Below are positions 8,494 through 16,561 of a stretch of DNA of 64,000 bases, in pieces. Numbering within the stretch: the first letter of the stretch is position 1; each line of letters starts with the position of its first letter. Origin of the DNA: SCTM01 sp965279655 (GTDB lineage: Bacteria > Pseudomonadota > Alphaproteobacteria > Rhodospirillales > Rhodospirillaceae); assembly GCA_965279655.1 (NCBI GenBank), contig OZ257255.1, forward strand, positions 992,001 through 1,056,000. The letters run 5' to 3'. The notes beneath the pieces are model-generated. The model was given only the letters and a program-made list of their open reading frames with translations, did no database searches and was not told where the DNA came from. Both the position numbers and the translations under genes were made by a program.

Positions 8494-9222
8494 CTACGGC
8501 TTCGCCCAGTTGGCTTTCGCCTGATCGACGTCGTCTTTCTCTTCCGGTGACTCGATCAGGTCTGCCGCCGCCGTCAGCATGGCCGCGATCTCCACGTCGG
8601 CGATATCCAATCCGCAGTCCTTGAACATGCCGTCGCGCCAATTGTTGGCGAGGTAGAGCTTGGAATAGAGGTGCCGCGCGCGCGCGGCCTTCACCCACAG
8701 CCGTCCGCCTTCGCAGGTTTCCGGCTCCGTGCCGTTGCCCTGGATCAGCACAAGGCCGAGCACGAACATGCCTTGCGGGTATCCCGCCGCCGCCGATTGC
8801 CGGAAGTAGTCGATCCCGGCGGCGGTCTCTTTGTTATAAAAGAACATGCGCCCGAGTTGATAAAGGGTGCGGCCGTCGCCGGGTTTCCGCTTGAGCGCCG
8901 CGGTGCAGGCTTCCTTACCCTTGGCGATGTCCACCTTGTCCTGCTCGACGCCCGGGGCGAGCTTCTGGGTGTCGGACGGATGGGCCGCGATTCGGTCGCA
9001 CGGCGTGACAACCGACGTCCCGTCCGTGCGCGCGCGTCCCGGCGCCTGCGTGCGCTCCAGCATGGTGAATGCCGCGAACAGCGCGACCAAAAGCGCCGCG
9101 GCCGCGAGGCCGCGCCGGATATTCCAGCGCGCGCGGCCCTGGCGCCTCTCCGCGTCCCCGGGGAAACGGCCTTTTCGGCGTTCAAGATGCGGCAAGATCT
9201 TGTCGCGCGGCGCGTTCGGCAT
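8494..9222 (-). CDS. Membrane-anchored TPR/Sel1-like repeat protein
   Basis: 242 residues from ATG 9222. A basic N-terminus of about 30 residues precedes one transmembrane helix (LAAAALLVALFAAFTML), so most of the protein should be extracytoplasmic. The middle contains helical repeats of Sel1/TPR type (RTLYQLGRMFFYNKETAAGIDYFRQSAAAGYPQGMFVLG). Four cysteines lie in the exported part. Such repeats usually mediate protein contacts. The gene is convergent with the amine oxidases and divergent from the nitrilase-like gene; no specific role can be assigned. Confidence 0.7.
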   Translation of the reverse strand: MPNAPRDKILPHLERRKGRFPGDAERRQGRARWNIRRGLAAAALLVALFAAFTMLERTQAPGRARTDGTSVVTPCDRIAAHPSDTQKLAPGVEQDKVDIAKGKEACTAALKRKPGDGRTLYQLGRMFFYNKETAAGIDYFRQSAAAGYPQGMFVLGLVLIQGNGTEPETCEGGRLWVKAARARHLYSKLYLANNWRDGMFKDCGLDIADVEIAAMLTAAADLIESPEEKDDVDQAKANWAKP

Positions 9223-9295
9223 TCCCGTCCTCGAAGCGGAACGATATGGTCGGTCGCAGTGTGCCACAGCGTCCGCAATCAGGGGAGGGACCGCC

Positions 9296-10375
9296 GTGCA
9301 ATTCGATCAAAGTCCACAGGGGCGGACCTCCGTGCCCCCGTTCACCGCCATGGCGTTGCAGCTCGATTGCACGGCCGTGAACGGCCTCAGCCGCGCCGAT
9401 GCGAGTGCGCAGATGCTCAAGGCCATCGGCAAGATCAAGGGAGCCATCGCCACCTCTGCTGGCTTCACCCGCGGCTTCGCCGGGACGGAGACCAAGCTGG
9501 TCGTCTTGCCCGAATACTTCCTATCGAGCTTTCCCATGGGCGAGAGCATCGCCCAATGGCGCGAGACCGGGGCCATTGCCCAGGACGGACCGGAGTACGC
9601 GGCCCTGGGCGCGATCGCCCAGGCGCAGAAGTGCTACCTCGTCGGCAACGTCTATGAACAGGACCCGCACTTCCGCGACCTGTATTTCCAAGTGTGCTTC
9701 ATCATCGCGCCCAATGGGAATGTCGCGCTGCGCTACCGCCGCCTGATCTCCCTGTTCGCGCCCACGCCGGTGGACGTCTGGGACAAGTTCCTCGACGTCT
9801 ACGGGATCGACGCCGTATTCCCCGTGCTCCGCACGGAGATCGGCGCGCTGGCCTGCGTGGCGTCGGAGGAAATCCTCTATCCGGAGATCGCGCGCAACAT
9901 GGCGCTGCGCGGCGCGGAGATTCTCTGCCATCCCACGTCGGAGGTCGGCGCGCCGGGGCTGACGCCAAAGGAAATCGCACGCCGCGCCCGGGCGATCGAG
10001 AACATGGCCTTCGTGGTCTGCGCCAACACCGCGCGAATCATCGGCACGCCGCTGCCGGCGGAATCCACCGGCGGCATGTCCAAGGTGATCGACTACAAGG
10101 GCAACGTGCTCGCGGAGGCCTATCCCGGCGAGACTTTCTGCGCCAACGCGGTGATCGACATCGAATCCCTGCGCAAGATCCGCGCCCTGTCGGGGATGAC
10201 CAATGTGCTGTCGCGTCAGCCACTCGAGGTATATATGGCGGGGTATGCGGGCCGCACGATCAGTCCGACGAACACGTTCGTCGAGAACGGCAATGTGCGC
10301 GTGCCGGACCGCGCGTTCTTCATCCAGCGTCAGGCCGCGGCGATCGCGCGCCTGGCAAAAGAAGGTGTGATTTGA
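9296..10375 (+). CDS. Nitrilase-superfamily protein with altered catalytic triad
   Basis: 359 residues from a GTG at 9296 preceded by AGGGGAGG. The carbon-nitrogen hydrolase fold is recognisable by LVVLPEYF (E73), the NVALRYRRL strand and the SEEILYPEIAR segment. In active nitrilases and amidases these places carry Glu, Lys and Cys. Here Lys is replaced by Arg (R149). In the motif normally written C-x-[DE]-x-x-[FY]-P-E, the aligned residue is Ser (S190); a cysteine lies three residues earlier (C187). Hydrolase activity is thus uncertain. The stop overlaps the start of the NTF2-like gene (TGATG), so the two are translationally coupled. Confidence 0.8.
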   Translation: MQFDQSPQGRTSVPPFTAMALQLDCTAVNGLSRADASAQMLKAIGKIKGAIATSAGFTRGFAGTETKLVVLPEYFLSSFPMGESIAQWRETGAIAQDGPEYAALGAIAQAQKCYLVGNVYEQDPHFRDLYFQVCFIIAPNGNVALRYRRLISLFAPTPVDVWDKFLDVYGIDAVFPVLRTEIGALACVASEEILYPEIARNMALRGAEILCHPTSEVGAPGLTPKEIARRARAIENMAFVVCANTARIIGTPLPAESTGGMSKVIDYKGNVLAEAYPGETFCANAVIDIESLRKIRALSGMTNVLSRQPLEVYMAGYAGRTISPTNTFVENGNVRVPDRAFFIQRQAAAIARLAKEGVI

Positions 10376-10737
10376 TGAGCAAAGATCTTGTGATGCAATT
10401 CCTCACCTCTCTCGAAGCCCGCAAGCTCGATGACGTTCAGGCGTTGCTCGCACCCGGCGCGGTAATGACGTTTCCGAGCGGCGCACAGTTCACGAAGGTA
10501 GCTGAGTTGGCCGAGTGGTCGAAATCCCGATATCGCAAAGTCTGGAAGAGCGATCACACTTTCGACGAACTCAAAAGCGGCGACGTCACAATCGTCTATT
10601 GCCGCGGCTTTCTGCAGGGCGAGCACCTGGACGGCAGTCCCATCAAGGACGTGCGCTTCATCGACCGATTCGAATTCCGAAACGGCAAGATCATCGATCA
10701 GAAGGTCTGGAACGATCTCACGGTGAAGAAGGCCTAG
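10375..10737 (+). CDS. NTF2/SnoaL-like small protein
   Basis: 120 residues with the cone-shaped alpha+beta layout of the NTF2-like superfamily. It has an N-terminal helix (VMQFLTSLEARKLDDVQALLAPGAV), a MTFPSG turn, a second helix and then beta strands ending in IDRFEFRNGKIIDQKVWND, the usual last strand pair of SnoaL-like proteins. Members bind small ligands or act as isomerases, dehydratases or cyclases. The start codon overlaps the stop of the nitrilase-like gene, so a joint pathway is likely. Its end overlaps the convergent secreted-protein gene by 4 bases. Confidence 0.75.
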   Translation: MSKDLVMQFLTSLEARKLDDVQALLAPGAVMTFPSGAQFTKVAELAEWSKSRYRKVWKSDHTFDELKSGDVTIVYCRGFLQGEHLDGSPIKDVRFIDRFEFRNGKIIDQKVWNDLTVKKA

Positions 10738-11825
10738 TCGGCCGCCGCTTCGGTGCTGGGCGCGCAGGTGAACGCCAGCGAAACGTCCTTGGCCCGGAAC
10801 GGGGCGCCCGTCGCCGGAATGCGGTTTCCCGGCAGTTGATCCGCCGCCGCGCAGGATTTCTGCGTCGCCGCTTCTTCCGGCGTGTCGCGGTAGACATAGG
10901 TGATGCTTTCGCCGTCGGCCATGCGGCCGTAGCACGCGAGACTCACGTTCACCACGGGGCAGCGGCCGCCGCTGGCGGGCACACGGCCGGTATCGACGCA
11001 GGCACGGTCGTGGTCCGCCTGGTTCTGCTGGGCAAGCTGCTTGTTGCGGTAGCCGGTCTCCATGCACGAGCTCACGCCCGCATCCATGGACCGCGCCTTG
11101 CCGCCGGATTTCAGATGCGCCGCTACCGCGTCGACATTGTTCGCGGCCGCGTCGGCCGTCTGCTCGGTACGGGTCCGCTTGGCGTCGGCGAGGCCGCCGA
11201 GCTTACGCGCGCGCTCCGCGTCGTCGCTGTCCTGGCTCGCGATCTTGTCCAGGGTGACGACCCGCGCGTCGAACGCGGCGCCGATCGCGGCCGCCACGTC
11301 GTTCATCATCACCTGCACGGCAGACCCCTGCAGGCTCGCGAGTTCGCCTAACAGGGTCAGTCTCTCGTCCCAGTCTTTCGCGGCGTCTATGGACTTCTGG
11401 AGGGCGTCGGACACCTCCGGGAACAGGGTGCGCATGGCGGCGTCCAAAGCCTTCATGGCGGGCTGGACTTCCTCGCTCTTGGCCAGGAAACGCAGGTCGA
11501 CGAGCTGATCCAGCGTGTCGCGGGCGGCGGACCCGCGCTTGCGCTGAGCCGCAACCGTGGCGCGCTGCACCAGGTCGACAAAGGCCGCCGCGGCATTTGG
11601 GGCGAGGGGCAGGATGGACCGTGATTGGGCGGTCCCGGCGATGCCCAGCAGTTCATAGGCCGGATCGAGGCTGTCGCTGGCGCGGGCGCTGGTGTTGGCC
11701 GCGTCGAAGGCCTGCTGAAGCTCGACGTTGGCCTGGCTCTGGGCGGCCGCGGGGAGGGCGACCAAGAGCGCTAGGCCGATCGTGACCAAGGCCAACGAAC
11801 ACGTACGGGACTGATGCGAACTCAT
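10734..11825 (-). CDS. Secreted protein of unknown function
   Basis: 363 residues with a clear Sec signal peptide (VTIGLALLVALPAAAQS). The middle 200 residues are alanine-rich and predicted helical, with patches suited to coiled coil. The C-terminal third has spaced cysteines (CMETGYRN, CVDTGRVP, CPVVNVSLACYGR, CAAADQL, FTCAP) that could form disulfides in the periplasm. Two short similar blocks (VNVSLACYG and DVSLAFTCAP) hint at an internal repeat. I do not recognise the family and no neighbour suggests a role. Confidence 0.65.
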   Translation of the reverse strand: MSSHQSRTCSLALVTIGLALLVALPAAAQSQANVELQQAFDAANTSARASDSLDPAYELLGIAGTAQSRSILPLAPNAAAAFVDLVQRATVAAQRKRGSAARDTLDQLVDLRFLAKSEEVQPAMKALDAAMRTLFPEVSDALQKSIDAAKDWDERLTLLGELASLQGSAVQVMMNDVAAAIGAAFDARVVTLDKIASQDSDDAERARKLGGLADAKRTRTEQTADAAANNVDAVAAHLKSGGKARSMDAGVSSCMETGYRNKQLAQQNQADHDRACVDTGRVPASGGRCPVVNVSLACYGRMADGESITYVYRDTPEEAATQKSCAAADQLPGNRIPATGAPFRAKDVSLAFTCAPSTEAAAD

Positions 11826-12185
11826 TCTGCGTCCGCGAACTTCCTGAAAACGCGGGGAATCTCTTTGGCGAGCATAGCCAGCGGCCTACGGCATTCCTAT
11901 GGCCGGGACGATGACGGCCGCGTGACGCGCGAAAGCGTGGTGCGGCGGCAACACTCTCGTCGAATACCCGCGTTAGGTGTCGGATTCCTGAACGACCTTT
12001 CGAGTCGAAATATATTGTAGATCTTTGATATTGCTGTGGAAATTATTTGGCACAGACCTTGCTGTGGAGAGAGCGGGATACCCCGTGCACACCGGGGTTG
12101 CCAAGTCGCAACGCGAGGCACCTCACGGCCTCGCCGCGGTGTGGGGCCGGCGTCCGGAAACGGCGCCGGCCTTGCACTTTCAGAC
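11826..12185. other. 360-base intergenic region with a GC-rich hairpin
   Basis: GGCCGGCG (12145-12152) pairs with CGCCGGCC (12164-12171), just downstream of the minus-strand operon that ends at 12186. There is no T-run after it on the minus strand, so it is only terminator-like. A second small hairpin (ACCCCG / CGGGGT) lies at 12080-12098. I see no gene in this gap. Confidence 0.4.
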
Positions 12186-12899
12186 CTAGGGCTGTTTCCA
12201 GGTTCGGAAATTGAATTCCACCCGCTCCGGATGGGTGCGGCCGTAGTAGACGTACAGCCGGCCCAGATGCTCGACCATCCGGCCCATTTCCAACTTACCG
12301 ATATCGATGGTCTCCAGCCCAAGTTGCTTCGACAGCGCCGTCACCTTTGCTTTGGCCGCGAGATCGTCACCGGCGATCGGTAGCGTGATGGGGAAGCCGG
12401 TGGCGGCGGGGTTCTTCATCACCACCGCGGTGACGGTGTTGAACGCCTTCACCACGAACGCGCCCGGCAGAGCGGCCTGAATTTGTCCGACCACGCTGTC
12501 GGAGCCTTCGGGTTCCCAGAACTTGCCTTCGCGGAAATTGAACAGGTTCGTGGTGTCGATCACCACCTTGCCTTTCAAGTCGCCGAGGCCGCTCGCCACC
12601 TCTTTCGCCGCGCCGCCGGGAACGGCGATGACGACAACGGTGGCGTTCTTCACCGCATCGACCGGCTTGGCGGCGGTGGCCTTGGGCGACTCTTTCAGCA
12701 GCGCCTTCACCTTGTCGGCATCCGGCGTGCGCGAGCCGTAGACGACCTTATGACCGAGCGCGGCCCAGCGCGGGCCGAGCACGGCGCCGACCGGGCCGGT
12801 CCCGATAATGGCGATGGTTTCTGACTCCGCGGCGCGCGCGGGCGCTGTGGGGATGAGGGTCCATGCGGCGAGAAGGGCCGCGGCGATCAGGCGGATCAT
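12186..12899 (-). CDS. NADP/F420-type dinucleotide-binding oxidoreductase with a signal peptide
   Basis: 237 residues from ATG 12899, chosen because GGAGAG lies just upstream. Residues 1-24 are a typical Sec signal (LIAAALLAAWTLIPTAPARAAE). Directly after comes a Rossmann fold of the NADPH:F420 reductase/pyrroline reductase-like family: IAIIGTGPVGAVLGPRWAALGHKVVYGSR, with a serine-arginine after strand 2 suited to an NADP phosphate, then VVIAVPGG and VIDTTN. An exported NADP enzyme is unusual, because the periplasm normally lacks free NADP. It is the third gene of a minus-strand operon with the sulfurtransferase (14-base gap). Confidence 0.8.
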   Translation of the reverse strand: MIRLIAAALLAAWTLIPTAPARAAESETIAIIGTGPVGAVLGPRWAALGHKVVYGSRTPDADKVKALLKESPKATAAKPVDAVKNATVVVIAVPGGAAKEVASGLGDLKGKVVIDTTNLFNFREGKFWEPEGSDSVVGQIQAALPGAFVVKAFNTVTAVVMKNPAATGFPITLPIAGDDLAAKAKVTALSKQLGLETIDIGKLEMGRMVEHLGRLYVYYGRTHPERVEFNFRTWKQP

Positions 12900-12913
12900 T
12901 ACTCTCTCCATCT

Positions 12914-13783
12914 TCAAGTGGCGGGGCCGGTGGCGAGGGGAAGTTCCGGATCGGCGCCCCACTCAAGCCAGCTGCCGTCATAGATTTCCACGTCGGACTT
13001 GCCGATGAGATATGCACCCAGCGCCAAGGTGCAGGCGGTGACGCCGGAGCCGCAGGTGGTGGTCAGCGGCGCATTGAGGTCGATCCCGGCCGCATCGAAG
13101 GCAGCGCGGAGTTCCGGCGCGGATTTGAAAGTCATCGTGTCCGCATTGAACAACTCGGCGAATGGCAGGTTGCGGCTTCCGGGAATGTGTCCGCCGCGCA
13201 GACCCGCGCGCGGCTCCGCGGCCTCACCGCGAAAGCGCGCCGCCGCGCGCGCATCCAGCACCTGAAAGTCGCGGGCGCCGATATTCGCGCGCATATCGTC
13301 GCGCCGCCGCACCGGCTGCGGTCCGGGCGTGGCGCGGAACACTTGCGGCGTTGGGGCGGGCGCCGGGCCGGACTGCACGGCCCGGCCTTCCTTCAGCCAT
13401 GCGGCGCGCCCGCCGCTCAGCACGGAAACCTGCGTGTGCCCAAAGGCGCGGAACAGGAACCACACGCGTGCGGCGGCGCAGGCGCCGCCCTGATGATCGT
13501 AGGCGATGATGCGATGGCCGTTGCCGATGCCCATCGCGCCCACGCGCTTCGCGAACCGGTCTTCATCCGGGAAGGCATGATCCTTCGGGTTGGTCTCGTC
13601 GGCGACATGGTTGATGTCAAAGAACTGCGCGCCGGGAATATGGGCTTCCTGGAACTGCGCCCGCGCCGGCTCGACACCGCCCGGCACGAAGTAGCTGGCG
13701 TCGACGATCCGCAAGCCGGGATGATCGAGATGTTCCGCAAGCCATGCGGTGGTCACAAGGGCGTCGCTTTCAACAGCACTCAT
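12914..13783 (-). CDS. sseA: 3-mercaptopyruvate/thiosulfate sulfurtransferase, two rhodanese domains
   Basis: 289 residues with an N-terminal inactive rhodanese domain (LRIVDASYFVPG, HIPGAQFFD) and a C-terminal active one (VLDARAAARFRG, HIPGSRNLPF). The active-site loop is CGSGVTA with the cysteine at 244, the form seen in 3-mercaptopyruvate sulfurtransferases. It moves sulfur from mercaptopyruvate to an acceptor in cysteine degradation and sulfide handling. It lies between the Nudix gene (4-base gap) and the dinucleotide-binding gene, in one transcription unit. Confidence 0.9.
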   Translation of the reverse strand: MSAVESDALVTTAWLAEHLDHPGLRIVDASYFVPGGVEPARAQFQEAHIPGAQFFDINHVADETNPKDHAFPDEDRFAKRVGAMGIGNGHRIIAYDHQGGACAAARVWFLFRAFGHTQVSVLSGGRAAWLKEGRAVQSGPAPAPTPQVFRATPGPQPVRRRDDMRANIGARDFQVLDARAAARFRGEAAEPRAGLRGGHIPGSRNLPFAELFNADTMTFKSAPELRAAFDAAGIDLNAPLTTTCGSGVTACTLALGAYLIGKSDVEIYDGSWLEWGADPELPLATGPAT

Positions 13784-13787
13784 CGCG

Positions 13788-14414
13788 TCACTTTCTCCAG
13801 GCCGCGGTCACGCGGTCCTTGTTCAGGAAATACCATTGGATCGCCAGCAGGGTCGCGGCGTTCTCTACCTTGCCGCCGTCGAGCAGGGCGCGCAACTGTG
13901 CCGAGGTCGCGGTGAACACCCGGATGTCCTCGTGTTCATGCGCCAGACCGTGGATTCCGCCGGCATTGGCGGCATCGATCCGGCCCAAGAACAGCGAGAC
14001 CGTCTCGGTCGCGCCGCCGGGGCTGACAAGATACCGCTGCATGGGGATCAGGTCGGTGACGGTGCACCCGGCTTCCTCGACGGCTTCGCGCCGGGCCACA
14101 TCCTCCGGCGTTTCGCCGTCCTCGATGATGCCGGCGACGCATTCGATCTGCCATGCGCCCATCCCCGCCGCGTGGGCGCCGATGCGGAACTGCTGGCACA
14201 GCACGAACAGATCCCGCTCGGGATCGTAGGGCAGCAGTGCCGCCGCGTGCCCGCGCTCGAACACCTCGCGCTTCATCTCGCCGCTCATGCCGCCGGCGAA
14301 GCGGCCATGGCGCAGGCGATACTCGTCGATGCGGAAATAGCCGTCGTAGGCCGTCCTGCGCGCGACGATATCGATGGCCGTCGGAGCGGAAAGGTCTGGC
14401 AGGACGACGCTCAT
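13788..14414 (-). CDS. Nudix hydrolase, ADP-ribose pyrophosphatase-like
   Basis: 208 residues from ATG 14414. A longer frame to 14738 would overlap the divergent OsmC gene and is rejected. The Nudix box is complete: GIIEDGETPEDVARREAVEEAGCTV matches G-x5-E-x7-REUXEEXGU. The layout before it (FERGHAAALLPYDPERDLFVLCQQFRIGA) and the R-Y-x-S-PGGATE segment after it match ADP-ribose pyrophosphatases of the NudF/YffH type. It probably clears ADP-ribose or related nucleoside diphosphate sugars. It is the first gene of the three-gene minus-strand operon. Confidence 0.87.
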   Translation of the reverse strand: MSVVLPDLSAPTAIDIVARRTAYDGYFRIDEYRLRHGRFAGGMSGEMKREVFERGHAAALLPYDPERDLFVLCQQFRIGAHAAGMGAWQIECVAGIIEDGETPEDVARREAVEEAGCTVTDLIPMQRYLVSPGGATETVSLFLGRIDAANAGGIHGLAHEHEDIRVFTATSAQLRALLDGGKVENAATLLAIQWYFLNKDRVTAAWRK

Positions 14415-14492
14415 GGGATACCTGGGTGCGATTGCAGCGCCGAACTGTAGGGCTATGATCCGCCATCCGCAAAGCGTGAACCGGAGACCGAT

Positions 14493-14942
14493 ATGACGAA
14501 TGCTGCCGAACGGCCTGAAAACGTCGCTGTACGGGAGTCGGGCAGGGGGAAATTCGCGTTCGAGATCGACATCGGGCCGAACACCATCCTCGCGGACGAA
14601 CCAGAAACCGTCGGCGGGAACGATCTTGGTCCGCGACCTCATGAACTTGTGCTTGCCGGGCTCGGCGCCTGCACAGCGATGACCCTGCGCATGTATGCCG
14701 ACCGCAAGGGCATCCCCCTGAAAGGGATCGGCGTGCATCTCAGGCGTCGCAAGATCAAGGCGGCGGACTGTCCGGATTGCACCACCAAGGAAGGCGAGGT
14801 GGAGGAGATGATCCGCGAGATCACCTTCGAGGGCGATCTCGATGCGGCGACCCGTCAGCGCCTATTGGAGATTGCGAACAAGTGTCCCGTCCATAGGACG
14901 CTCACCGGCGAGATCAAGATCAGGACGATGCTGAAACCATGA
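14493..14942 (+). CDS. OsmC/Ohr family peroxiredoxin-like protein
   Basis: 149 residues from ATG 14493. The two redox cysteines of the family are present: C60 in AGLGACTAMTLRMYADRKG and C131 in IANKCPVHRTL. An extra CPDC pair at residues 93-96 is a further possible redox or metal site. The family reduces organic hydroperoxides with lipoyl-type thiols. It is divergent from the Nudix/sulfurtransferase operon. No OhrR-type regulator is adjacent. Confidence 0.88.
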   Translation: MTNAAERPENVAVRESGRGKFAFEIDIGPNTILADEPETVGGNDLGPRPHELVLAGLGACTAMTLRMYADRKGIPLKGIGVHLRRRKIKAADCPDCTTKEGEVEEMIREITFEGDLDAATRQRLLEIANKCPVHRTLTGEIKIRTMLKP

Positions 14943-15075
14943 AGGCGTGCCTGCGAAATGCCCTGGACGCATCGCGGGGTGAGCGCTCCACATAACGGTA
15001 ACTGACCGAAAACGGCGTATATCCACGCCGGCCAGTGGGATAGGATTTTCCCAACCCCCGACGGGAGAGTTCGCC

Positions 15076-16140
15076 ATGATGGATTACACCGTTCCCCAAC
15101 CCGGCCGCGCTGCGCTCGACTTCGTGGCCGCGCTCGGCGTTGTGAATGCACCGCTGACGGCGAAAGCAAACGAAGCGCTCAGCGCCGCCGGGCTCACCGA
15201 GGAAAACCTCGCGAACGATCTGGACGAACGCGCCAAACAGATCGAATCCACGCTCGCGGAGTTGCCGTCCTGGCGTGGCGCGAACCTCTTGGGCGAATGG
15301 CATGCAGAGCATCATGCGCGCGTCGCGTCGGAGGCTTTCCGCGGCATGGAGTCCGATCTCAAGCCGACGTTCGAGAAATTGAAGCAGGGCAAGACGACCC
15401 TGCGTGCCGATCCCAACCTCGCCGTCCCGAAGTACTGGCTCTATCCGGTCCACCGCACCACCGGGGGCTGGGACAAGGAGCGGCACATGGGCTTCATCCA
15501 CGGCGAACTCATTCATCGCTATGTGCTCACAAGATTGCCGCGTCCGCCTGCCGCCGAGGCCAATCCGGCGGATATCTACGTGCAGCGCAAGCAAACCGCC
15601 GAAGAAGCCCCGCGCCGCGACTACAAGAATATCCTTGAGATCGGCTGCAGTTCCGCGCCCTACACATTGCAACTCGCGAAAGTGTTTCCGCAGGCCAAGA
15701 TCGCTGCCTGCGATATCAGCATCTCGCAGTTGGAGCAGGCGCAGCGTAACGGAAATCTCAACGGTCACGCGTGGGACCTTTTCCAGGCCGACGGGCGCGC
15801 GACCGGTTTGCCTGCCGCGAGTCAGGATTTCGTGACCTCTTACATCATCCTGCATGAGCTGCCGGTGGATGTGATCACGGATATCCTGCGTGAGGCGTTC
15901 CGTGTCCTGCGTCCGGGCGGCGATCTCGTGTTTGGCGATGTGGCGCCCTACAGCGCCATGAGCAAGCTCAACACTTGGCGCACCGACTATCTCGCCAAGT
16001 TCGGCGGCGAACCTTATTGGCGCGGCTCTTCCACGATGGACATGGTCGGCACCCTGACGAAGATCGGCTTCGTCGATGCGAAGTCCTACGGTATGAAGCC
16101 CATCGGTTATCCGTGGATCACCTATGGTCATAAGCCGTGA
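15076..16140 (+). CDS. Class I SAM-dependent methyltransferase, first copy of the methyltransferase/small-protein module
   Basis: 354 residues. A helical N-terminal half (about 1-180) precedes a Rossmann methyltransferase domain. SAM motif I is ILEIGCSSAPYT (186-197), followed by the acidic strand IAACDIS, the motif IV-like DFVTSYIILHELPVD and FRVLRPGGDLVFGDV. The ending GYPWITYGHKP recurs almost exactly in the methyltransferase at 58137. The N-terminal half contains WLYPVHRTTGGWD, which aligns loosely with WHLMPGGWD in the other copy. The substrate is unknown. A small helical gene follows within 8 bases and a MATE transporter comes next. Confidence 0.85.
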   Translation: MMDYTVPQPGRAALDFVAALGVVNAPLTAKANEALSAAGLTEENLANDLDERAKQIESTLAELPSWRGANLLGEWHAEHHARVASEAFRGMESDLKPTFEKLKQGKTTLRADPNLAVPKYWLYPVHRTTGGWDKERHMGFIHGELIHRYVLTRLPRPPAAEANPADIYVQRKQTAEEAPRRDYKNILEIGCSSAPYTLQLAKVFPQAKIAACDISISQLEQAQRNGNLNGHAWDLFQADGRATGLPAASQDFVTSYIILHELPVDVITDILREAFRVLRPGGDLVFGDVAPYSAMSKLNTWRTDYLAKFGGEPYWRGSSTMDMVGTLTKIGFVDAKSYGMKPIGYPWITYGHKP

Positions 16141-16147
16141 GCCCCAG

Positions 16148-16447
16148 ATGAGCATCGACGTCAAACTTTATCCGTCCACCACCCAACCGCGCCGTCGTCC
16201 CGGCCTCAAGCCTGAGGACATCGACAAGATCGGCGCGGCGCTGCTGACCCTGACCAAGGAACTCTGGGTCGTGCGCGACCGCCAGATCCTGCTGGAGGAA
16301 GTGCTCAAGCGGCACAATCTCGACGTCACCGCCGAGATCGATCGCCTCAAGCCGGATGGGGCTTTGGAAGCCAAGCTCGCCGCGGAACGCGAGGCCCTGG
16401 TGAAAAAGATCATGGCCGAAATCACCGGCGAGCTCGATCTCCTCTAA
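16148..16447 (+). CDS. Small helical protein paired with the methyltransferase (first copy)
   Basis: 99 residues from ATG 16148, 7 bases after the methyltransferase stop. After a basic, proline-rich N-terminus (TQPRRRPGLKPEDID) it is almost entirely helical: LLTLTKELWVVRDRQILLEEVLKRHNLD, then LEAKLAAEREALVKKIM. The protein at 59246 has the same plan (ELWILRDRVTVLEHMLEEKGV ... LAEELTQARDDLVRKVI). The shared pairing suggests a subunit or activator of the methyltransferase. This is inference; I do not know a named family. Confidence 0.8.
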   Translation: MSIDVKLYPSTTQPRRRPGLKPEDIDKIGAALLTLTKELWVVRDRQILLEEVLKRHNLDVTAEIDRLKPDGALEAKLAAEREALVKKIMAEITGELDLL

Positions 16448-16561
16448 GTTCCTGTTTCGGTGAACCGGCGGTGGCATTCCGCCGTACATGATCTGTCCGC
16501 AGGGTGCACGTGGGGGCCGAATGCGGTATCCGGTGGCACTCCTGTGGCTCATGTAGGGCCT

